14,168 nt of DNA, from assembly GCF_034676545.1 (NCBI RefSeq), contig NZ_JAUCBZ010000001.1, positions 1 through 14,168 on the forward strand, read 5' to 3'. The translations under genes were made by a program, and so were the position numbers. The notes under the pieces were generated by a model. It did no database searches and was not told the DNA's origin. It was given only the letters and a program-made list of their open reading frames with translations. Shown here one piece after another: positions 1 through 6,448 of the stretch; positions within the stretch are counted from its first letter, which is position 1; each line of letters opens with the position of its first letter. The DNA is from Pararhodobacter sp. (GTDB taxonomy: Bacteria; Pseudomonadota; Alphaproteobacteria; Rhodobacterales; Rhodobacteraceae).

Positions 1-564
1 CAGGGCAATGACACCATCAAATATGCCACCTCGATTCTGGACTATGTGTTCCGCGAGTTGGCGGTGTCCTATCTCGCCCGCAACGATCTGGGCCATGTGG
101 ATCCGGGCGAAACGGGCTTTGATGCACTGGGCAAGGGCGTGGATGAGGGCAAGGCTCCCAATCCTGCTGCGCGGATCGTCTCGAAGGGGTTGGTGCGCGG
201 CAAGGCTGTGAACCTGATGGTGACGCAGCCTGCCACTGCGAGCGAACCGCGTGCGCCGAGTGATAATGTCACTGTTCTGCGTGGCCGTGTTGAGGGGGCG
301 ACCGTTCTCAAGGTTGAAACCTCGGAGCTGACCGAGACAGTGGAAACTGTGGTGGAGGCTGAAAGCGCCGAGGCTGCGAGCGAACTTCTGGCACAGACTC
401 TGCCATGGCGCAGCGCGACGGCTCGCAAGGCGGAAGCCCGGGCCGAAGCACGGGCCAAGGGCTATGAGGGCGAGGCGTGCCCTGAGTGCATGAACTTCAC
501 GCTCGTGCGCAATGGCACCTGCCTGAAGTGTGACACCTGTGGTTCCACCACTGGCTGTAGCTGA
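1..564 (+). CDS. nrdJ: Adenosylcobalamin-dependent ribonucleoside-diphosphate reductase, C-terminal part
   Basis: This is the 3' end of a class II (B12-dependent) ribonucleotide reductase, the cytosolic enzyme that reduces ribonucleotides for DNA synthesis without needing oxygen. The reading frame is already open at base 1, so the start lies outside the window; 187 codons remain. The first residues (NDTIKYATSILDYVFRELAVS) fit the end of the catalytic barrel region. A low-complexity linker rich in Glu and Ala follows, then a cysteine-rich tail with CPEC, CLKC, DTCG and a terminal TGCS. In this family such C-terminal cysteines re-reduce the active-site disulfide. A hairpin lies 13 bases after the stop and may be its terminator. 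The identity rests on recognising this tail and the preceding segment; the catalytic core cannot be seen. Confidence 0.9.
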   Translation, partial: QGNDTIKYATSILDYVFRELAVSYLARNDLGHVDPGETGFDALGKGVDEGKAPNPAARIVSKGLVRGKAVNLMVTQPATASEPRAPSDNVTVLRGRVEGATVLKVETSELTETVETVVEAESAEAASELLAQTLPWRSATARKAEARAEARAKGYEGEACPECMNFTLVRNGTCLKCDTCGSTTGCS

Positions 565-576
565 TCTGCTTTGGTG

Positions 577-607
577 TCTGGCCGCCTTTCGATGAGGGGT
601 GGCCAGA
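577..607 (+). terminator. Terminator-like hairpin after nrdJ
   Basis: The arms TCTGGCC (577-583) and GGCCAGA (601-607) are perfectly complementary. Pairing continues inward through 589/595 with some G-T pairs, leaving a 5-base loop. Only a weak T-rich tail (ATTT) follows, so termination is plausible but not certain. A second, smaller hairpin (CCTTCC 640-645 with GGAAGG 651-656) lies downstream. Confidence 0.5.
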
Positions 608-707
608 TGCTGGCTGGATTTCCGTGTACGAGCGGCCTCCCTTCCAGCCGGGAAGGCACATGTGAATATGGCTCTAATTCGGATGTGAATGAGATTGGGG
701 GTGCAAC

Positions 708-914
708 ATGGCGCGCAATACAGGTGAGGGTTCTCGGCAGGGTGCCGTGCGCGGGAGAACACAGACGCTGCGTGATGACGGTCGCTGGCAGAAGCGCGAT
801 GAGCACACTGGTCACTTCATGGAAGTGAAGCAGTCTCCCGGGCCATTCAAAGGTGTTGCCAAAGAATCGGATGGACGTGATACGTCGAAGTCACCGGAGA
901 ACTGGGATAAATAG
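708..914 (+). CDS. Conserved small basic protein of unknown function
   Basis: This is a 68-residue hydrophilic protein starting MARNTGEGSRQGAVRGR and carrying GHFMEVK and PFKGV motifs. A GGGGGTG stretch 5 bases before the ATG serves as a ribosome binding site. The arrangement (N-terminal GxGSRQGAVRGR, central Trp-x-Lys-Arg, then a GxFMxVK...FKGV block) matches short conserved hypothetical proteins I recall from alphaproteobacteria; their function is not known to me. There is no signal peptide, membrane segment or cysteine pair, so it is probably cytosolic. It lies 143 bases after nrdJ with hairpins between, so it is likely transcribed separately. A small hairpin (CCTGAA 918-923 with TTCAGG 927-932) follows the stop. 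Confidence 0.65.
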   Translation: MARNTGEGSRQGAVRGRTQTLRDDGRWQKRDEHTGHFMEVKQSPGPFKGVAKESDGRDTSKSPENWDK

Positions 915-1194
915 AGCCCTGAAAAATTCAGGAATATAACGTTCTGGTGCTGACGATATGCCAGATGGGCTGTTCAGTCCGGCTCTATGCACGTCCCTGA
1001 TTTCAGAGGCATGATGGGCATCTGCATATCGCATGAAAATCTGAGAGCCCAACCGCAAACGAACGCATGGATTGTTTTCGGGTGTTACGCGCCGGCCTCT
1101 GAAGGCGTTCGGGATGTGACAGTCATGGTCGGCCGGATGATGCCCAACCGCCTCACATCCTGTGCAGCCATACTTATTTCAAGACATTGAAATT
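915..1194. other. Gene-poor stretch, no confident gene
   Basis: There is no protein here that I trust. A 67-codon frame at 987-1190 has no ribosome binding site before its ATG and no recognisable motif. It does end just before a plus-strand terminator-like hairpin (1195-1230), so a small RNA or unrecognised small gene ending there is possible. I saw no tRNA cloverleaf or familiar RNA. Confidence 0.4.
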
Positions 1195-1230
1195 CCCGCC
1201 TGAACTATGAGGCGGGCTCTGAATATTTTT
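1195..1230 (+). terminator. Plus-strand intrinsic terminator candidate
   Basis: A perfect 7-bp stem, CCCGCCT (1195-1201) with AGGCGGG (1210-1216), has an 8-base loop and is followed by CTCTGAATATTTTT, so a T run ends at 1230. Polarity and T run suit plus-strand transcription, yet no credible plus-strand gene ends here. Confidence 0.5.
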
Positions 1231-1291
1231 ACCGCTATAGCTTGGCATGCTTGATGCCACCGTGCCCATTCTTCATCAAGATCCGAAACGT

Positions 1292-1330
1292 AAGCAACGC
1301 CCCATGAGAGTCACTCGTGGGGCGTTGCTT
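1292..1330 (-). terminator. Strong hairpin terminator after the YceI gene
   Basis: A perfect 13-bp inverted repeat, AAGCAACGCCCCA (1292-1304) with TGGGGCGTTGCTT (1318-1330), extends inward by a few pairs around a 5-base loop (1309-1313). It sits 14 bases downstream of the minus-strand YceI stop. The T tract on the minus strand is short (TTACGTTT). The symmetry would also let it stop transcription from the left. Confidence 0.65.
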
Positions 1331-1344
1331 GCATTCATATAATG

Positions 1345-2043
1345 TCAGTTGGCCTTGGCGGGTGCGCTCTGCTGTACGAATTCGCCGTCAAAGCGGATGG
1401 TGATCTCTTCTCCCACCGGGCCGGGCTCCAGCCCGAAGTCCTTGCGGTTGAAATGCCCTTCGGCAGAAAAACCGAGTGCGGGAACCTTCATGTAAGGGTG
1501 ACTTGCAATGCCGCCCAGGAAGGTTGCGTTCAGTGTGACAGGCTTGGTCACGCCCAGGAACGTGAGATCGCCGGTCACGCGCGCGGTGAGCGCACCGGTC
1601 TGCTCCACCTTCGTGGACTTGAACGTGATGTTCGGGAACTTGTCGCTGTTCAGGAAGCTCGGATTGCGGCTGATGTCTTCATTCCAGCTTTCATAGGCAC
1701 TATCCTTGTGGAAGGCCTTGTAGTCAGCAGGATAGGAGGTCTGTACCGACTTCGGGTCGATGGTGAATTCAATCGAGGATTTGTCGATCTGCTTGGGGTC
1801 CAGGTTCAAGGTTGCATCAAGAGCCTGGAAGCGACCGGTATAGTTTGAAATGTCATTGTGCTTGAAAGACCAGAGCAGGGCCGCATGGGTTGCGTCCAGC
1901 TTGTAGATTCCCGCAGGTGCCGTAACTGCCGATGCTTCCTTCTTCGCTGCCGTCTCTGCAAAGGCGGGCGTGACCAGAGATGCACTGCCCGTGACGAAAA
2001 GCGCACCCGCCAGAAGAGAGGCTACGATACCATGCTTCTTCAT
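1345..2043 (-). CDS. YceI-family periplasmic (lipid-binding) protein
   Basis: This 232-aa exported protein belongs to the YceI family, whose lipocalin-like beta barrels bind isoprenoid or other amphiphilic ligands in the periplasm and are often induced by stress. The N-terminus is a signal peptide: MKKHG, a hydrophobic run, then AFA before Glu30, giving a signal peptidase I site after residue 29. The YceI domain covers about residues 44-225, from GIYKLDATHAALLWSFKH through NPSFLNSDKFPNITFKS and GDLTFLGVTKPVTLNATF to GEEITIRFDGEF. I chose the ATG at 2043 because it begins the signal peptide directly; an in-frame ATG at 2070 would add nine uncharged residues. The ribosome binding site is weak. 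It appears monocistronic, with a terminator after it and a promoter with inverted repeat before it. The exact ligand is unknown. Confidence 0.88.
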   Translation of the reverse strand: MKKHGIVASLLAGALFVTGSASLVTPAFAETAAKKEASAVTAPAGIYKLDATHAALLWSFKHNDISNYTGRFQALDATLNLDPKQIDKSSIEFTIDPKSVQTSYPADYKAFHKDSAYESWNEDISRNPSFLNSDKFPNITFKSTKVEQTGALTARVTGDLTFLGVTKPVTLNATFLGGIASHPYMKVPALGFSAEGHFNRKDFGLEPGPVGEEITIRFDGEFVQQSAPAKAN

Positions 2044-2075
2044 TGAAAAATTCCAATTCTTACAATGCATCAGGA

Positions 2076-2121
2076 ATGATACTTCACTGAATCAGGCCAC
2101 AAGAAGGCATATTCAGTGAAG
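2076..2121 (-). promoter_or_regulatory. Probable yceI promoter with 11-bp inverted-repeat operator
   Basis: CTTCACTGAAT (2082-2092) and ATTCAGTGAAG (2111-2121) form a perfect 11-bp inverted repeat with an 18-base spacer. On the minus strand a possible -10 (TATCAT, 2081-2076) and a -35 (TTCTTG, 2105-2100, or TTGTGG, 2102-2097) place one arm between the two boxes and the other just upstream of the -35. TGAATCA also recurs at 2128-2134, 40 bases from the copy at 2088-2094. This is the geometry of a dimeric regulator site; the regulator is unknown. Confidence 0.5.
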
Positions 2122-2245
2122 CATGGCTGAATCACCCTCACTCTATTGCGTCATTTTTGAAAATCATGATGCAATCCCGCAAGGCCTGCTTGCGAAGATG
2201 CCGTTGGGGTAGGTCGTTCTGTCGCCGCAATGTTCCAGAACGCAA

Positions 2246-2266
2246 TGCCGCGCCTTGAGCGCGGCA
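2246..2266 (-). terminator. Hairpin after the amidohydrolase gene
   Basis: A perfect 8-bp stem, TGCCGCGC (2246-2253) with GCGCGGCA (2259-2266), has a 5-base loop and starts 2 bases past the minus-strand stop codon. The following minus-strand sequence (TTGCGTTCT) has only a poor T run. Confidence 0.5.
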
Positions 2267-2268
2267 CG

Positions 2269-3744
2269 CTAACGCTGATCTGCCAGCGTGTTCTTATAGA
2301 TGCGCCCGTCTTTCATGATGAGTTTCATGTTTTTTTCCGGATCGCTGATCAGGGAAATATCTTCCAGTGGGTTGCCATCTATCGCCAGAATATCGGCATA
2401 GGCATTGGGAGAGAGAACGCCGATTTGCCCCCTGTAGGGGGAGCGGCCGCCGGAGAGAGCGAGCAACTCGCCATTGCCGCTGGTCGCCATGCGCAAGGCA
2501 CCATCATTGCCTAGCCAGCGGGCTGTCTTGGCAAGCTGCTTGCCTTGTGTGCGGGTGCCTGCCGGGTTGAACAGAATGTCTGTGCCCCATGCCATCTTCA
2601 CTTTGAAATCACGTCCCAGATCAAAGGCGCGAACCGTTCCTTCTGCAATCAGTTCCTGCATGGCCCTTTGCTCGGGCAGGCTTTTGGGGTTGGAATCGTC
2701 ATCCGCCAGAAACGGCTGAATGCTCCACCATGCGCCGGTGTCAGCCATTTGCCGCACGGCCTCCTCATCCGCCAACTGGCCATGCTCGATACACCGCACG
2801 CCATTGGAGAGGGCGCGTTTGATGCCGGGCGCGGTATAAACATGAGCGCAGACATAAGTGCCCCAATCCGAGGTGGCCTCTACTGCTGCACGGACCTCTT
2901 CGCGGGTGAACTGGATGGAATCCAGCGGGTCATAGAGCGATGAGACACCGCCCCCGACCATGATCTTCACCTGGCTTGCACCCAGCATGAGCTGCTCACG
3001 GGTGCGACGCAGCACCTCCGGCACGCCATCCGCTATTGCTGAGATGCCGGCTTTCTCTGCATCACTCATCCCCATTTCAAAAGCACGCGGCAGTTCTCGA
3101 CGTGAGCGAAAATCGCCATGGCCCGAGGTCTGCGAGATCATCGCGCCGGAGGGAAAAATGCGTGGGCCGGCGATGCGGTTTTCATCGATGGCGCGCTTCA
3201 GGGCAAAGGAGGGGCCACCCATGTCGCGCACAGTAGTGAAGCCGCGCAGAATTGTTTTCTGCGCTTCCTCGGCGGCCACAAGATGGAGATAGGCAACATC
3301 TGCCGTCATCGCCACTGTCAGCGGAATGGCGGCGAGAAGCGTGTGCCAGTGTGCATCAATCAGCCCCGGCATCAGCGTTTTGCCTGTGCAGTCGATGATT
3401 TCGGCATCTGCGACGGTTTCATCCGCACCGGGCATGGCCTTGATGCGTCCGTCATCCACCAGAATATTGCGCCCTTCCAGAAGCGTGCTGGAGACGCCAT
3501 CAAAAATCCGGCCATTGCGCAGCAGGGTCGGGCGGGAGGCGGGTTGGGCAAAGGCCGGAGAAATGGTGCCCAGGGCAGGGGCGCTTATCAGTGCGGCAAG
3601 TCCACCCAGCAGAGTGCGGCGGGATATGGCATGCTCGATACGGGCGCAGACATTCTGAACTTCCGGGCGCATGCAGGCGCAACCCGCACCATGAAAAGCG
3701 CCATGAAGCAGGTGCTGATATTTATGAGCTTTCACCCAGCGCAT
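2269..3744 (-). CDS. Exported metal-dependent amidohydrolase (imidazolonepropionase/prolidase-like)
   Basis: This 491-aa member of the amidohydrolase superfamily should hydrolyse C-N bonds in a cyclic amide, peptide-like or related substrate; the substrate cannot be read from sequence. Metal-site residues are in the expected order: His132-x-His134 (DAHWH), Lys260 (VKIMVGGG), His301 (CAHVY), His321 (IEHGQ) and Asp389 (GTDIL). The N-terminus has a twin-arginine signal (SRRTLLGGLAAL, Arg42-Arg43), a hydrophobic stretch and AFA before Gln67, so the folded, metal-loaded enzyme is probably sent to the periplasm by Tat. The ATG at 3744 has a good GGAGG site 4 bases away but gives a long n-region; the ATG at 3672 gives a more usual 18-residue n-region with no clear ribosome site. 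It is last in a four-gene minus-strand run, 80 bases after the hydroquinone reductase. Confidence 0.85.
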   Translation of the reverse strand: MRWVKAHKYQHLLHGAFHGAGCACMRPEVQNVCARIEHAISRRTLLGGLAALISAPALGTISPAFAQPASRPTLLRNGRIFDGVSSTLLEGRNILVDDGRIKAMPGADETVADAEIIDCTGKTLMPGLIDAHWHTLLAAIPLTVAMTADVAYLHLVAAEEAQKTILRGFTTVRDMGGPSFALKRAIDENRIAGPRIFPSGAMISQTSGHGDFRSRRELPRAFEMGMSDAEKAGISAIADGVPEVLRRTREQLMLGASQVKIMVGGGVSSLYDPLDSIQFTREEVRAAVEATSDWGTYVCAHVYTAPGIKRALSNGVRCIEHGQLADEEAVRQMADTGAWWSIQPFLADDDSNPKSLPEQRAMQELIAEGTVRAFDLGRDFKVKMAWGTDILFNPAGTRTQGKQLAKTARWLGNDGALRMATSGNGELLALSGGRSPYRGQIGVLSPNAYADILAIDGNPLEDISLISDPEKNMKLIMKDGRIYKNTLADQR

Positions 3745-3824
3745 GGAGCCTCCGCAAGATCCCGGTCACAGGGCGCACAAGGTGCGGTGCTCCGGTAGTT
3801 TCGTTGTTCCAGCCATCCTTCTCA

Positions 3825-4778
3825 TCACTCTCCCACCACGTCCAGCCCCGATAAATCCGGACCCACGGGCACGATGCCGTTCGGGTTCAGCTTCCTGATT
3901 GAGTAATAGCCGCGCTTGATGTGGGCGATGGAAACCGTCTCCCGCACGCCCGGCAGGTTCAGCACCCGCAAGAGGTAGGCTGAGAGCGCGGGATAGTCCG
4001 CGATGCGGCGCAGATTGGTCTTGAACAGCCCAAAATAGGCCGCATCGAAACGGATCAGCGTGACGAACAGACGGATATCGGCTTCAGTGAATGTTTGGCC
4101 CACAAGCCACGGGCCGGCTGCGGCAAGTTCGGCCTCAAGCGTATCAAGCTCGGTGAAGACATCGCGGAAAGCATCTTCATAGGCAAGCTGGGTGGTGGCA
4201 AAGCCAGCGCGATAAACGCCATTATTGAGGTGCGTATAGATACGCTCATTCAGTGCATCAATGTGGCTGCGCAGGGGCTGCGGGTAAAGATCCGGCCCGG
4301 AGGCAAGTGCGCCGAAACCCGAATTGAACATGCGCACGATTTCTGCAGATTCATTGCTCACGATAGTGCTGGTTTTCTTGTCCCACAGCACCGGAACCGT
4401 TGCCCGGCCGGAAATATGCGGATCGGCTTTCGTATAAATTTCATGCAGGTAGTGCGCGCCATTCACCGGGTCCGGCGAGGCAAAGCGCCAGCCCTGATCG
4501 CCCAGTTCGGGCTCGACAATAGACAGCGAGACCACATGCTCCAGCCCCTTCAGTTTGCGGGCGATGAGCGTGCGGCTGGCCCACGGGCAGATCAGCGCGA
4601 CATAAAGATGATAGCGCCCGTCCTCGGCCTTGAAGCCGGCAGTCCCGGTGGGGCCGGCACTGCCGTCGGGGGTGATCCAGTTGCGGAAACTGGAGGTCTG
4701 ACGGACAAAGCCTCCCTTGGCATCGCTGGCCTGAATGGGTTGCCAGTCACTGGCCCATTTTCCGTCAACAAGCATCAT
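3825..4778 (-). CDS. Glutathionyl-hydroquinone reductase (GST Xi / ECM4-YqjG family)
   Basis: This 317-aa cytosolic protein belongs to the glutathione transferase subfamily that reduces glutathionyl-hydroquinones back to hydroquinones through a catalytic cysteine. Its layout is typical: an N-terminal segment with QTSSFRNWI, a thioredoxin-like domain in which RYHLYVALICPWASRT places the nucleophile at Cys64 in a CPW motif, and an alpha-helical C-terminal domain holding ADIRLFVTLIRFDAAYFGLFK and the end motif IKRGYYS...LNPNGIVPVGP. Length fits the family (about 310-330). Two consecutive ATGs follow AAGGAG; the second (4775) has the better 7-base spacing, so the true start may be one codon later. 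It lies 67 bases after the dioxygenase-like gene with a small hairpin between. Its presence beside that gene suggests protection from quinones. Confidence 0.9.
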   Translation of the reverse strand: MMLVDGKWASDWQPIQASDAKGGFVRQTSSFRNWITPDGSAGPTGTAGFKAEDGRYHLYVALICPWASRTLIARKLKGLEHVVSLSIVEPELGDQGWRFASPDPVNGAHYLHEIYTKADPHISGRATVPVLWDKKTSTIVSNESAEIVRMFNSGFGALASGPDLYPQPLRSHIDALNERIYTHLNNGVYRAGFATTQLAYEDAFRDVFTELDTLEAELAAAGPWLVGQTFTEADIRLFVTLIRFDAAYFGLFKTNLRRIADYPALSAYLLRVLNLPGVRETVSIAHIKRGYYSIRKLNPNGIVPVGPDLSGLDVVGE

Positions 4779-4795
4779 GGGTCTCCTTCAAGGCA

Positions 4796-4816
4796 CAGGG
4801 CAGGTGCTTTGCCCTG
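4796..4816 (-). other. Intercistronic hairpin between dioxygenase and hydroquinone reductase genes
   Basis: CAGGGCA (4796-4802) pairs perfectly with TGCCCTG (4810-4816) around a 7-base loop. It lies 18 bases before the ATG of the downstream gene and 29 bases after the stop of the upstream one. With no T run on the minus strand it is more likely a processing or attenuation element than a terminator. Confidence 0.35.
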
Positions 4817-4845
4817 CAGGTCTGGTCAGAACATCGTGCCTTGTT

Positions 4846-5664
4846 TCAGTGAAAGATGAAGCTGCGCATCGACACCGAGGAGATGTCGATCGAGCTATTC
4901 ATGAAGGTCAGCCTGTCGGCCGCCTCGCCGAGACCGGCGATGGTGAGGGCAGGCAGATAGTGGTCAGGGGTAGGCTGTGCCATGCGGAAGAGGTTTCCCA
5001 TGGCCGTGCGGTCGGCTAGTGCAGCAACATCGCGCGCTTCCAGTTTCTCAGCGAAGAAGGTATCGAACTCTTCGGCCCAGTCATAGGGCTTGCCGCCCCA
5101 GCGCATGGTGCGCAGATTATGCACCACATTGCCTGAGCCGAGGATGAGAACGCCCTTCCGGCGCAGGTCGGCCAGATCCCTGCCGATTTTCAGATGCCAG
5201 TCGAGATCCTTTGACATGTCGATGGAGAGCTGGAAAACTGGCACATCCGCCTCGGGGTAAATCCGGGCCAGCACCGACCATGCCCCGTGATCAAGGCCCC
5301 AGGTTTCATCGCCTTCCACATGATGGCTGGCCAGAAGGCTGATGACCTCCCGCGCCAGCTCGGGCTTCCCATGCGCCGGATATTGAACGGCGTGGAGTTC
5401 TTGCGGGAAGCCATAGAAGTCATGGATGGTGCGCGGCATCTTCGAGACATCGACCAGGGTCGAGCCGTGGGTCATCCAGTGCGCCGAGATCACCAGAATG
5501 GCCTGGGGGCGAGGGAGGGTCTTGCCCAGTTCGATCCATGAGCGCGAATAGGCATTATCCTCGATCGCGTTCATGGGAGAGCCATGGCCAAGGAAGACGA
5601 GCGGCATCCGGTCTGATGCTTTCAGCCCATCCTTCAGTTGTGCAAGAGATTGTGCCGTGCCCAT
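4846..5664 (-). CDS. 4,5-DOPA-extradiol-dioxygenase-like protein (LigB superfamily)
   Basis: This 272-aa cytosolic enzyme resembles YgiD-type 4,5-DOPA extradiol dioxygenases, which use a non-haem metal to open catechol rings next to the hydroxyl pair. Candidate metal or active-site histidines are His27 (FLGHGSPM), His62 (VISAHW), His126 (GLDHGAW) and His182 (GSGNVVHNL), the conserved set for this group. The start at 5664 is chosen because GAGGAG lies 6 bases upstream; the in-frame ATG at 5670 overlaps that site, and the frame runs further upstream to 5733 into the neighbouring gene. Length fits the family (about 260-275). It is second in the minus-strand run, 46 bases after the reductase. The natural substrate is uncertain; family members act on DOPA and other catechols. 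Confidence 0.87.
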   Translation of the reverse strand: MGTAQSLAQLKDGLKASDRMPLVFLGHGSPMNAIEDNAYSRSWIELGKTLPRPQAILVISAHWMTHGSTLVDVSKMPRTIHDFYGFPQELHAVQYPAHGKPELAREVISLLASHHVEGDETWGLDHGAWSVLARIYPEADVPVFQLSIDMSKDLDWHLKIGRDLADLRRKGVLILGSGNVVHNLRTMRWGGKPYDWAEEFDTFFAEKLEARDVAALADRTAMGNLFRMAQPTPDHYLPALTIAGLGEAADRLTFMNSSIDISSVSMRSFIFH

Positions 5665-5710
5665 CTTCATCTCCTCGAATTTCGAATAGCCGCGTCGTGT
5701 CGATGGCTGT

Positions 5711-6322
5711 TCAGCCCAGCCAGATCGGCGCAATCCCCGTGCGCCGGTTCAGCATGAAGCCGAACTGGATGTTCATGTAGCCAAGCGCCTCCAGATAGCG
5801 GGCGTTTGACAGCGGCCCGGCTTCCACGGCCTCAAACCCGACGCTGTTGGCAAGTGCCACGACAGCGCGGCGGGTGGTGTCATCATCCGCAGCCACGAAG
5901 GTCTGGATCTTGCGGCCTTCAAGGGTCAGATCACCGGCATAGTGCTGCGCAAAAACTGTGTTGAAAGCCTTGACCACCGTCGCGCCGGGCAGGAGATGGG
6001 CAATCTCTTCCGCCGCTGAGCTGGTCTGGCCCAGTTGCAGGCCTGAAAAGTCCGCAGTGACAGGGTTCGACACATCAATCACGACCTTCCCTGTGAAGTC
6101 TGCAGCCTGAGTGATGCTTTGTGCAGCATCATAGGGGGTGGCGAGAATGACGGTATCTGCGGCCTTGACCGCTTCGGTCACGCTTGCTGCACGCACGCCA
6201 AGCTTTGCGGCCGCTTCTGTGCTGCCATTGGCATTGGCAAGAACCACATCATGCCTTGCATTGGAAAACACACGCGCAAGACCTGCACCAATGTTTCCGG
6301 TTCCGATAATCGCGATGGTCAT
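5711..6322 (-). CDS. NAD(P)-binding reductase, F420-oxidoreductase-like
   Basis: This 203-aa protein has a Rossmann fold starting immediately at the N-terminus: MTIAIIGTGNIGAGLA carries GxGxxG at Gly7-Gly12. Further family features are VILATPYDA, GKVVIDVSNPV and VVKAFNTVFA, the signature of NADP oxidoreductases related to coenzyme-F420 reductases. In bacteria without F420 such proteins use NAD(P)H with other acceptors, and their substrates are mostly unknown. The ATG at 6322 follows GAGGCGAAGAAA, a good ribosome binding site. It is the first gene of the minus-strand run and is divergent from lysR, so it is the likely direct target of that regulator. The family call is firm; the reaction is not. 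Confidence 0.85.
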   Translation of the reverse strand: MTIAIIGTGNIGAGLARVFSNARHDVVLANANGSTEAAAKLGVRAASVTEAVKAADTVILATPYDAAQSITQAADFTGKVVIDVSNPVTADFSGLQLGQTSSAAEEIAHLLPGATVVKAFNTVFAQHYAGDLTLEGRKIQTFVAADDDTTRRAVVALANSVGFEAVEAGPLSNARYLEALGYMNIQFGFMLNRRTGIAPIWLG

Positions 6323-6372
6323 TTTCTTCGCCTCTTGTCTGGGCAGCCGCTTTGGCCGCCGTTCTGTTGAGG

Positions 6373-6430
6373 TGAATATTGCGCCACCTTATTCAGAATG
6401 ATATGGATATTTTGTTGTCACACTATCCAT
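6373..6430. promoter_or_regulatory. Divergent lysR/reductase intergenic region with two inverted repeats
   Basis: TGAATA (6373-6378) and TATTCA (6390-6395) form a perfect 6-bp inverted repeat with an 11-base spacer. ATGGATA (6403-6409) and TATCCAT (6424-6430) form a perfect 7-bp repeat with a 14-base spacer. Both lie between the reductase start (6322) and the preferred lysR start (6449). AT-rich interrupted palindromes in a divergent promoter are what LysR-type regulators usually bind. Binding is inferred. Confidence 0.5.
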
Positions 6431-6448
6431 GAAATGTTCGTAATTGAG

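Noticed and set aside
987..1190. 67-codon open frame on the plus strand
   Set aside because: No ribosome binding site, no motif and odd composition for a protein; kept only as a remark because a terminator-like hairpin follows it.
1342..1848. 168-codon plus-strand frame
   Set aside because: Lies antisense to the clearly coding yceI gene and matches no family; a shadow of GC-rich coding DNA.
3118..3798. 226-codon plus-strand frame
   Set aside because: Antisense to the amidohydrolase, whose metal-binding motifs are all in place on the minus strand.
4095..4859. 254-codon plus-strand frame
   Set aside because: Antisense to the glutathionyl-hydroquinone reductase gene; no recognisable domain.
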